8,046 nucleotides of DNA from JAYUKV01 sp043764135 (GTDB lineage Bacteria > Patescibacteriota > JACMRA01): contig JAYUKV010000133.1 in the NCBI GenBank assembly GCA_043764135.1, forward strand, positions 1-8,046. The letters are read 5' to 3'. Position 1 is the stretch's first letter. Every line of letters begins with the position of its first letter. The position numbers and the translations under genes are program-made. A model generated the notes under the pieces. It worked only from the letters and a program-made list of their open reading frames with translations, was not told the origin of the DNA and did no database searches. Of this stretch, positions 1 through 6,400 are shown one piece after another.

Positions 1-87
1 AAGGAGCTTAGAAGGCACAAACAGAAGAAACATAACTTATTCTGGAATTTAGTAGCTGGTATTGTTAATTTGAAGCTGAGGAATTAG
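1..87 (+). pseudogene. C-terminal end of an unknown ORF, possibly an IS transposase (cut by window edge)
   Basis: Frame 1 is open from the first base to a TAG at 85-87 and encodes 28 residues rich in Arg, Lys and His, followed by a Phe-Trp-Asn-Leu-Val-Ala-Gly hydrophobic helix and a basic end (KLRN). A basic stretch followed by a short hydrophobic helix, ending close to the element boundary, is how many IS5-like DDE transposases finish. The bases just after the stop (about 86-98, AGGAAAGAGGTCT) read on the other strand as AGACCTCTTTCC, which resembles IS5-type terminal repeats. CTAA at 97-100 would fit a YTAR target duplication. The catalytic residues and the other element end lie outside the window, so the assignment rests on style only. 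It could equally be the tail of an intact gene of another kind. Confidence 0.35.
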
Positions 88-131
88 GAAAGAGGTCTAA
101 TACTAAAAAGTTGTTAAACATATATTCATTA

Positions 132-356
132 ATGAACTACCAACAAGCAATTACAACATCTAAACCTCAATTCATTCAACTAATTCGTTCCATGAACGAA
201 GAGAATTTAAACCAGCTTAGAATTGATTTTGAATCTCAATTTAAAGTTTATCAAAGAGCAGATTACGAAATTAAATACTCTGGTGATTGTAATTTATACA
301 AAGGTGTATTAATATCAAAACTGTTGGATCTGTATAACCTTATCCTTAACCCATAA
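132..356 (+). CDS. Small hypothetical protein (74 aa)
   Basis: This is a short ORF ending in TAA. From ATG 132 it gives 74 residues starting MNYQQAITTSK. The protein is mostly predicted helix with mixed charge, one Cys in a GDCNLYKG stretch and a Leu-rich C-terminal helix (LISKLLDLYNLIL). No signal peptide or membrane segment is visible and I do not recognise a family. A TTG at 111 would add seven residues. It has a purine-rich AGGAAAGAGG at 86-95, but the 15-base gap is long. ATG 132 has no Shine-Dalgarno, as is also true of the AT-rich genes at 1734 and 3030, so I prefer ATG. It lies directly downstream of the possible IS end, and its promoter is not evident. It is probably real given its codon and residue make-up, but a short ORF in AT-rich DNA could be spurious. 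Confidence 0.45.
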   Translation: MNYQQAITTSKPQFIQLIRSMNEENLNQLRIDFESQFKVYQRADYEIKYSGDCNLYKGVLISKLLDLYNLILNP

Positions 357-367
357 CAAATAATTAA

Positions 368-400
368 TTATTTAATCACCAAAATCTAATGATTAAATAA
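368..400. repeat. AT-rich inverted repeat, 11-bp arms
   Basis: TTATTTAATCA at 368-378 is perfectly complementary to TGATTAAATAA at 390-400, with an 11-base loop. It begins 11 bases after the stop of the small ORF ending at 356. No T-run follows on either strand, so it is a weak terminator candidate. It could serve as a 3'-end stabilising stem or a protein-binding site. Confidence 0.5.
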
Positions 401-404
401 ATAA

Positions 405-412
405 GCCTAGGC
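405..412. repeat. GC-rich 8-bp palindrome in AT-rich spacer
   Basis: GCCTAGGC is a perfect palindrome and stands out in a very AT-rich spacer. AAGCCT at 403-408 can also pair with AGGCTT at 432-437, with a short T-run after it, giving a loose stem of about 6 bp with a 23-base loop. The role is unknown; it may be a weak terminator or a binding site. Confidence 0.25.
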
Positions 413-467
413 AATCTTTGCATATTATTAAAGGCTTTTACGATAGGTTTATTGGGACTTATTTGTT

Positions 468-496
468 TTGACAAAGCAACTTAATTGTGCTAATTA
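468..496 (+). promoter_or_regulatory. Sigma70-type promoter for the 558 gene
   Basis: A consensus -35 TTGACA at 468-473 is followed after exactly 17 bases by TAATTA at 491-496, which is preceded by TG at 488-489 (extended -10). The start of transcription would fall near 503, giving a leader of about 55 bases to ATG 558. A better -10 hexamer, TATAAT at 498-503, is 24 bases from the -35 and would need a different -35. The -10 lies within the palindrome at 488-508. Confidence 0.6.
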
Positions 497-517
497 ATAT
501 AATTAGCAATTTTTTTT
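488..517 (+). terminator. Hairpin plus T8 overlapping the promoter of the 558 gene
   Basis: TGCTAATTA (488-496) pairs perfectly with TAATTAGCA (500-508) around a 3-base loop and is followed by a run of eight T (510-517). This is an intrinsic-terminator layout on the + strand, and it would end transcripts arriving from the small ORF that stops at 356. The stem has only two or three G/C pairs, so it would be weak. Because it also covers the -10 of the next promoter, it could instead, or as well, be a symmetric operator. Confidence 0.5.
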
Positions 518-557
518 GCTTTATTGCTTTTTAATTTAGAAAAAGAGGATTCTTACC

Positions 558-1094
558 ATGGCTGATTTTTTTCCAGGCAGGTTGATGAATTTGGCTCAAA
601 TCGATGGTCGTCAGGTAACATTTTATCGAGAATATTACCCAAATTACGAATCTCGTTTGGAAGCAGCTTCCACCCCATCAAAGCACGTTGATGAACGTGC
701 GTTCATCTGGCTTTTTGAAGGGGACCAAAGGCAGCAATTATGCCAAGATGTTCATCAGCCGATCTCTTTTGAAAATTTACCTGATCCTGTAGGTCAAATT
801 TGGGTTAGTCCAAGAGGCGCTAATGGTAATCGAGCAGTTGGGCCTTCATTCTACTTAAGTTATTTCAAAGTTAATCCACAGTTCGAAAATTACTGTATTC
901 AAGGATTATTTGCAGCTTATGCTCGCGCCAAAGAATATACCGACCTTGGATGCTTACGAATCAATTCAAATATTGAGACTGTTTTTGAGTTTGCAACAAA
1001 CCGCCAATTCAAAACATTCGATCGAGATGAATTGGTTGGAAATTTTGACCAATTTCAAATCAATAGACTATCCGAAATTTTGGTCATGATTTAA
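558..1094 (+). CDS. Hypothetical protein, possible degenerate GNAT-like fold (178 aa)
   Basis: Soluble protein with no signal peptide or membrane span. The start is firm: AGAGGA at 544-549 lies 8 bases before ATG. Residues 98-155 follow the order of the second half of a GNAT acyltransferase: a strand ending in Val-Asn-Pro (SYFKVNP, 101-107), a helix (IQGLFAAYARAKE, 114-126), a strand (CLRINS, 132-137), a helix beginning Asn-Ile-Glu (138-149) and a Phe-rich strand (151-154). However, the acetyl-CoA pyrophosphate loop (Q/R-x-x-G-x-G/A) expected after the Pro is absent and reads QFENYCIQ instead. Any link to GNAT is therefore an inference from layout only, and catalysis through the usual loop looks unlikely. 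Residues 82-97 hold a Gly/Arg-rich loop (SPRGANGNRAVG). Codons are mid-GC, unlike the AT-rich genes nearby. It is a monocistronic unit with its own promoter and a strong terminator. I do not recognise a named family. Confidence 0.7.
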   Translation: MADFFPGRLMNLAQIDGRQVTFYREYYPNYESRLEAASTPSKHVDERAFIWLFEGDQRQQLCQDVHQPISFENLPDPVGQIWVSPRGANGNRAVGPSFYLSYFKVNPQFENYCIQGLFAAYARAKEYTDLGCLRINSNIETVFEFATNRQFKTFDRDELVGNFDQFQINRLSEILVMI

Positions 1095-1103
1095 ATCAAT
1101 CAA

Positions 1104-1139
1104 ACTCCTTATGATAACTATCATAAGGAGTGTATTTTT
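1104..1139 (+). terminator. Intrinsic terminator of the 558 gene
   Basis: A perfect 13-bp stem (ACTCCTTATGATA at 1104-1116 with TATCATAAGGAGT at 1119-1131; in practice 12 bp with a 4-base loop) begins 9 bases after the stop at 1094 and is followed by GTATTTTTA. The T-run is on the + strand side. Confidence 0.85.
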
Positions 1140-1141
1140 AA

Positions 1142-1176
1142 TAAAAATTTGGCGCCAACAATTAAGCTGGCACCAA
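1142..1176 (-). terminator. Intrinsic terminator of the 1632-1189 gene
   Basis: On the minus strand, TTGGTGCCAGC (1176-1166) pairs with GTTGGCGCCAA (1159-1149) through 11 bp, including two G-U pairs, around a TTAATT loop. It is followed by ATTTTTAT. It starts 12 bases after the stop codon of the minus-strand gene, and lies next to but separate from the + strand terminator at 1104. Confidence 0.8.
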
Positions 1177-1188
1177 TTAAAGCAAGTG

Positions 1189-1632
1189 TTAAGCTGGATC
1201 GAAACTAACGAAATAGCCACGGTTGCGAATTAGGAATATACCCAACGCAACTTCAGAATCGCTCAATTCAAAGATTTCAATACTAACTTGGATAGCTTGA
1301 TTACGCATGTTAGCAAGAAGTTTTGCATTGAATTTATCCCATGTTTTAAAACCAAATTTAGTCTTAGAATCAGGTTGCTGAGACGCAATGTTAAAAACAT
1401 TAATAATCGCATCGTTGATCAATGTAAAAGCTGCCTGACATTTAGACTGTGTAACATTGGCAGTTAGGTCTAAAGAGTTTATTCTTGCAGTTAAATATTT
1501 CAATTGATCGTCAATAGATTTTCGATATAAATCGATTTCAGTATTGTCAGAATTTTTCCTTCCATCAACCAAACTAAGTAGGTCACCGCGGATCAATTCG
1601 ACTAAGGCATCAGAAAAACTTAAACTGTTCAT
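1189..1632 (-). CDS. Hypothetical protein (147 aa)
   Basis: The protein starts MNSLSFSDALVELIRG. GAGGT lies 9-10 bases before the ATG on the minus strand, which fixes the start. The N-terminal two thirds looks helical (heptad-like leucines and isoleucines over about residues 36-85). This is followed by a Gln/Asp/Lys linker (QQPDSKTKFG) and a short C-terminal part that alternates hydrophobic residues like strands (IQVSIEIFELSDSEVALGIFLIRNRGYFVSF). One Cys is present; there is no signal peptide or membrane span. I recognise no family. Codons and the Shine-Dalgarno resemble those of the 558 and 7800(-) genes, so these three probably share an origin or expression class. It is convergent with the 558 gene and divergent from the gene at 1734. 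No functional assignment is made. Confidence 0.7.
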   Translation of the reverse strand: MNSLSFSDALVELIRGDLLSLVDGRKNSDNTEIDLYRKSIDDQLKYLTARINSLDLTANVTQSKCQAAFTLINDAIINVFNIASQQPDSKTKFGFKTWDKFNAKLLANMRNQAIQVSIEIFELSDSEVALGIFLIRNRGYFVSFDPA

Positions 1633-1670
1633 GATTATTTACCTCAATAACTTTTAGAAGTTACCATAAT

Positions 1671-1679
1671 TTTATACCA
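1671..1679 (-). promoter_or_regulatory. Extended -10 promoter candidate for the 1632-1189 gene
   Basis: Read on the minus strand, TGGTATAAA (TGG plus a TATAAA hexamer at 1676-1671) lies about 40 bases upstream of ATG 1632. A good -35 at 17 bases is missing (AGGCAA only). TTGACT at 1686-1681 is too close to serve this hexamer. An extended -10 promoter is the most economical reading. Confidence 0.35.
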
Positions 1680-1693
1680 AAGTCAATTAACCC

Positions 1694-1724
1694 TTGCCTA
1701 CAATTACAAAAAAGTTAATAATAT
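1694..1724 (+). promoter_or_regulatory. Promoter candidate for the 1734 gene (possibly leaderless)
   Basis: TTGCCT at 1694-1699 and TAATAT at 1719-1724 are 19 bases apart. Overlapping A/T hexamers (AATAAT 1717-1722, TATAAA 1722-1727) are alternatives. All place the transcription start about at or just before ATG 1734, and no Shine-Dalgarno lies between. Confidence 0.35.
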
Positions 1725-1733
1725 AAATATTCT

Positions 1734-2906
1734 ATGTTAAATAACATAACACAAATATTATCAAAATCATTTTTTAAAACATTATCCAAGACTCAAAAAA
1801 TATTAATTATATCATTAATATTAATCACTTTATTACTATCAGGTGCAACATTCTATATCTTAAATATTCAAAAAGAGCCATTACCGGTAATAACTCAAGA
1901 CTATTGCTCTACAGAGCCAAAACTCAATTTAAATAATACAGATAATCCATACCTTACAAAAATCAACTATTATCAAAACATCTGTAATTCAAAGGCATTT
2001 GATAAAATGATGATTTTTACCTTTATGCCTCAATCTGATGAAGCAAGAACCGCAGAAATCAAAAACTTAGGTGAAAAATTAATAACATTTGAGCAAAACG
2101 GACTTAAACCAATTATAGTTATAGAGCCCAATAGTGAAGAAGGTTTGCTTAATTTTTATGATTTTGAAAATGGTCTTTTTGATTCTAGTTTAAGGAAGTT
2201 TTTAAAAGGAATATTAGATTATGGTGTAAACGAATCTATGATGGGAAGAATTATTCCTTTTCCAGAGCCTAATATCCCTGCATGGAATAGGAATGGTTCT
2301 ACACCTGCAAGCTTCGGGACAAACTTTAATAAAACAATTCAAATAATCCGAGAATTCTACCCTAACATCAAAGGAACAATACTACTAAATACCAAATCTT
2401 ATGCAACAGATGATCTAAGATGGGCAAATGGTAAATTAGTCTCTTTAAAACCATATTTAACAAATATAGACCCTGGTCTAGTAGAATCAATTGGCTTACA
2501 AGGATTCCCATGGCAAAGCCCTAGTAACCAAGTACTATTCGAAGAAAAAGATGCCAAAGTCTTTTTACCAATAAAATTAATAGAAGAAATGAGTGAAATA
2601 ACTAATAACAAATCATTACTACTTAATACAGGTTCATTTGCAACCAGATATTCTAACAATCCCGACCAAACAATAAACATACCTCCTTTCAAAAGAAGAC
2701 AAGTACTTGACTCAATACTTTACGAATCCAAAGAATTACAATCCAAAGGATATTCTGTAAACATTAATATTTTCTCCGAAAACAAAACTAAAACGGAAGA
2801 AAATGTTGATTGGTCCTACTCAACTCCTGATCAACAAGCAATCTTAAAAGAATTTATTGCAAGGGCAAATGTTTTAAATATAGAATTATCTGTATTTGAT
2901 AAATAA
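1734..2906 (+). CDS. Membrane-anchored protein with glycoside-hydrolase-like (GH26/clan A-like) domain (390 aa)
   Basis: Residues 1-22 are polar and Lys-rich, 23-42 form one hydrophobic segment (ILIISLILITLLL...), and the rest is soluble. This is an uncleaved N-in anchor with the domain outside the membrane. Two Cys (58, 84) just after the anchor could form a disulfide. The body alternates strands and helices as a TIM barrel does: strand MMIFTF (92-97), helix 103-123, strand PIIVIEPN (126-133), strand RIIPFPEPN (172-180) followed by a conserved-looking Trp at 184, strand KGTILLN (213-219), strand IGLQGFPW (253-260), strand SLLLNTG (294-300). The PEPN-x3-Trp block resembles the acid/base strand of GH26-like enzymes, with Glu178 as candidate. 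At the strand where the nucleophile Glu usually sits there is Asn298 (LLNTGSF), so activity is doubtful. Substrate is unknown; cell-surface polysaccharide is a guess. The gene is AT-rich, with no Shine-Dalgarno before ATG. ATG 1734 is chosen because it gives the complete anchor. Confidence 0.65.
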   Translation: MLNNITQILSKSFFKTLSKTQKILIISLILITLLLSGATFYILNIQKEPLPVITQDYCSTEPKLNLNNTDNPYLTKINYYQNICNSKAFDKMMIFTFMPQSDEARTAEIKNLGEKLITFEQNGLKPIIVIEPNSEEGLLNFYDFENGLFDSSLRKFLKGILDYGVNESMMGRIIPFPEPNIPAWNRNGSTPASFGTNFNKTIQIIREFYPNIKGTILLNTKSYATDDLRWANGKLVSLKPYLTNIDPGLVESIGLQGFPWQSPSNQVLFEEKDAKVFLPIKLIEEMSEITNNKSLLLNTGSFATRYSNNPDQTINIPPFKRRQVLDSILYESKELQSKGYSVNINIFSENKTKTEENVDWSYSTPDQQAILKEFIARANVLNIELSVFDK

Positions 2907-2912
2907 AGATAA

Positions 2913-2957
2913 AATACCTACTTCATATAAGACTAATTAAAAAGTTTATTAGGTATT
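2913..2957 (+). repeat. Inverted repeat after the 1734 gene, weak terminator candidate
   Basis: AATACCTA (2913-2920) is complementary to TAGGTATT (2950-2957) across a 29-base AT-rich loop and begins 7 bases after the stop at 2906. The following bases (ATTGATT) are a poor T-tract, and the right arm abuts the -35 of the next promoter. It could be a weak terminator or a binding site for the downstream promoter. Confidence 0.3.
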
Positions 2958-2958
2958 A

Positions 2959-2987
2959 TTGATTAAAAATAATCTTTAAAGTATAAT
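2959..2987 (+). promoter_or_regulatory. Sigma70-type promoter for the large gene at 3030
   Basis: TTGATT (2959-2964) and a perfect TATAAT (2982-2987) are 17 bases apart. The transcription start would be near 2994, leaving a leader of about 35 bases to ATG 3030. That leader is almost all A/T and contains no Shine-Dalgarno. Confidence 0.6.
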
Positions 2988-3029
2988 TAAGAAATTAAAC
3001 AAGTCATTAATCACAACAAATCATTATTT

Positions 3030-3266
3030 ATGAATCCTAACCAATTAAGAAATGAAAACCATAACCCTCCAAGAAGAAGATCTGAAAATATCAATTCAAG
3101 AGATAACAATAAACTTAATCAATTTCAGAATAGTCTAGCGGATCAAATATCTTCAATAGAAGGACAATTAGCTGAACTGGGATTACCAGATTTAGATTCA
3201 TATAATATAAAGATCTATCACTTGATAAAACAAATGAATTATTACAAGACATTGATCAAAGAGTAA
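3030..3266 (+). CDS. N-terminal part of the large coiled-coil protein, frame-broken
   Basis: ATG 3030 opens a polar, basic N-terminus with a short RRR cluster (residues 15-17), many Asn, then a helix (NQFQNSLADQISSIEGQLAEL) and LPDLDSYN (52-59). After residue 59 this frame continues only 19 codons to a TAA at 3264, in a Lys/Tyr/Ile-rich tail that looks like out-of-frame translation of AT-rich DNA. Moving back one base at about 3206 enters the frame that stays open to 6610 and reads YKDLSLDKTNELLQDIDQRV, a sensible amphipathic helix continuing the same style. I therefore read this not as an independent 78-residue protein but as the start of a product of about 1,193 residues. A promoter lies just upstream and there is no Shine-Dalgarno. 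It could be a genuine separate small ORF only if the downstream frame had its own start, and none is visible. Confidence 0.55.
   Translation: MNPNQLRNENHNPPRRRSENINSRDNNKLNQFQNSLADQISSIEGQLAELGLPDLDSYNIKIYHLIKQMNYYKTLIKE
3200..3266 (+). other. Frame change point within the large gene
   Basis: The frame carrying ATG 3030 stops at 3264-3266. The frame of the 3461-6610 ORF is open back to 3206, after a TAA at 3203-3205. Only 3206-3263 is open in both, so the switch must occur there. The best join by protein character is at 3200-3212, inside an alternating T/A tract (TCATATAATATAAAGAT). No canonical X-XXY-YYZ slippery heptamer lies in register, so a one-base loss (or two-base gain) in the strain or assembly is more likely than programmed frameshifting. 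Confidence 0.7.
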
Positions 3267-3460
3267 TCAACCTAGTTAGATCATATATTATTCTTACACA
3301 TAACCAAGAAAAAATAAATAATTATCTTGCAGATGAGCCAAACCGAGTCGAGCCAAGAAAAAGCTGGTTTGGAACTATTGTTAATTTTATTCAAAGAAAA
3401 GGAACAGAATCTAAAAATCAACATATTTTAGATCAATTAGTTTCTCATGCCAGAACAGAT

Positions 3461-6400
3461 TTGATTCGCTCTTACTCTATTTCTGAAAAAGCAGCTCAAG
3501 TAGCAACTCATAGTAGTGTTATCCAAGCAGCTACTCAATTCGCTCAATCAAGAATTGATCAAGGAGTAAAACCCCTTACAGAAGAACAAAAACAGGCTTC
3601 TGTCCTTAACAACCTCCCACCACAAGAAGCATATACTCTTCAACAACAATTAGATCAATTAAAAACAGAAAACGATCTGCTTAAAGCTCGATTAGAAAGT
3701 TTAACAAATAGTAATTTGGAAAGTCAAAAAACAAAACCAGAAACTTCACCAGCATCAGCAGATCCAATTCAAACACCACAAGAACAAATAAACCCACAAT
3801 CACCAACTCCACTCCAACCAATTAACGAAACAACAAACGGCCCTCAACCAATCCCTAACCCAAGTGTAGTAACAAACACCGAATCAGCGCTTAATCCTAT
3901 CGATCAACCTTTCAATACTCAACTACAAAATAAGCTTTTATCTATAGAGAAAAAAGTAAAAAATACTTTTGAAATAGCTGGCATGCACAATAGAGATTCT
4001 CAATTATTATTAGCATTTCAAGACTATCAAAGTCTCAAATCACAATTTGCAGAAGAATTAATCAACCCAGATTCTGGGTTAATAGCTAGGTATAATAAAT
4101 TACCAGAAGGAGAATTTAAAAACACAATTAGAGATCAAATATCCGCTAAAATTGCAATAATAAAAGACTTAACTGCTAAACAAGAAGCTCTTAGCCAATT
4201 TGAATTTAAATTTAGCTCGCAAGAATACACTCAATATCAAGCATTGAAACAAGCTTACACTACGAAACAAGATCAATATCCTACTGATTCTGAAGGAAAA
4301 AATTCCTTAGTTAAGAAATCAACAGGATATATCAATACAGAAGAGGCTATAAAAGAAATTGAAAAACAGTTTACTGCACAACAATCAAGAGAAGCAGCTA
4401 AGACTGCTCAACCACAAACTAAAGTAGTGTCAAAGCCAGAAGCTCCGAAAATCAAAACAACTCCACAAACGGACGAAACAGTTTTAGCAGAACAAAATCC
4501 TGCCACTTATCCCAATCTTATTATTGATGGTAATTCAGACCAACAGCTTGAGATTAATTTTAACTTATCAAACGATACATCTGAATCGCCTGCTCCAGAT
4601 ATCACCACATCTCTTGATAATAATTCTGAAATATTAATTGAAAATGTAGAAACACCAGTAGGTCCTTTACTACCTATCCCAACTAGCCGCCCTGCTCCAG
4701 CAAAGCCAGTACCAAAATCTAATCTAACGTCAGAAGCTCCAAAGCCTAATATTGAAGGACCTAAAAAAAGATCAAATGCCTCTAGAATTATTATTGATTT
4801 AGCAGAAAGTATAATTGGACAAACATTAATAGCAAAAGGAGGAGGAGGGCTTACATTCAATGAACTAACAAAAAAATTTGAAACACAGAATAAGGACCAA
4901 AAACTTCTAGCTCTTATAGAGGAAATAAATACTCAACTTAAATCAGTTAATAATAATGAATTATTTGATGACTCTCAATTTAAAACGATAATTAAATTAA
5001 TTAATAATTATCCTAAAAATCAGGGTAGTACTGAGTACGGGTATAATTATACATCATTCCTAATGAATGAAGAAGAAAATTCTATTACTTTTGAAATAAA
5101 GCCTACAAAAGCTAATAGTACATCTACAGATGAATACCCTGCCAAAACAATAACATTAGATAATTTAGATGTAGATAAAATTCAAGCAATAAAAGATTTG
5201 ATAAATACAGATCCAAAAAATAACCAAATCAAATACTTGTTAAATAAATTACTTTTTGTGTATGTCTCAAAAAAAGATGAAACAACGGTCCAAAGAGAAG
5301 CACTTATATCAACACTTAACGAAGTAGGAACCATTCTATCAAAATCCAACTACAACATACAAAATTGTATTTTAAATGATAAAGGTGAAATAGTTATTTC
5401 ATATACTGAACAATTATCAGCAGTTGATAAACCAACAAATGAAAATTTAATTTTAAACCCAGAAACAATTCAATTAACCGGTCTTAATCCAGGGCTCCTC
5501 TTAGCTAAAATTCAACAAATAGATAAAACACTAAAATCAAACAGACCTATCAAAAACGTTAAATTATCATATGAATATGAAAATGATGTTTTAACACAAT
5601 TAGATCTTGAATTTACTCTAAAGAAAACATTTTATCCCAAAGTTACTCAAAAACTAAGACTAAATAATACTTTAGTAGATCCTGAGCTATTTGAAAATAT
5701 TGTAAATTTCGATAAAACATTTAGATCTCTCTTCACAGAAGAAGATATGAAATCATTGATATATAGAATGATTGAAAAAGAAGCACCTGAATTAATATCC
5801 CATACATATATACCATCAGATAAAAGCCCATTTTATCAAGATTCAGTTGAAAGAAAAACATTTATGGATGAGCAATTAAAGATTTTTGATGGTATACAAC
5901 TGTTTAGCGACGGATTAGATTATATCTCTACCCCAGAGTTTGATATGAGTAATGGAACAACTCCTAATAATTTTACAAGACAGGAGTTACAGGCTAATAA
6001 TGAGAAAATAAGAGAAGTTTACAAGCAAGCACTTCAAGATCCAGATCTATCAAGTAAAGTTTTAGAATTCGCCAAATTATTAAAACCATCTAATATTGAT
6101 CCCGATGGTTCTAAAGCCAAAGTAATGGCAGATTCAATTAAACAATATATCGCTCACAATGTTATTCAAGAATTAGTCATAAGCTTTAAGGAAAAAGGAT
6201 TTGCTGAACCATTCATTGACCCAGAAAGTAACATCATTCTTGATCTTCAAAGCATGGATAGACCAAACTTTATTCAAGACTATATACTCCCCATTATAAA
6301 AGATCAATTAGTAATAAGATATCCAGAATACTCTAGTATTTATGAGTTTGAAGATAGCTCATTAGCTAAATTAGAGAACACTAATATAACTCTAAATGAC

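Noticed and set aside
1160..1200. Direct repeat TTAAGCTGG at 1162-1170 and 1189-1197
   Set aside because: It is two copies of a 9-base word, one in a terminator arm and one at a stop codon. This is within chance and there is no third copy.
2399..2692. Minus-strand ORF opposite the GH-like gene
   Set aside because: It is the reverse shadow of a clearly coding frame, with no promoter, ribosome site or sensible composition of its own.
3206..3266. Programmed -1 ribosomal frameshift in the large gene
   Set aside because: No X-XXY-YYZ heptamer is in register in the overlap and no strong downstream stem is visible. A simple indel in a T/A tract is the better explanation.
4507..4860. Minus-strand 117-residue ORF opposite the large gene
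   Set aside because: It lies over the Pro/Gly linker region, whose reverse complement is rich in Gly, Ser and Pro codons. There is no start signal, and the + strand frame is coding.
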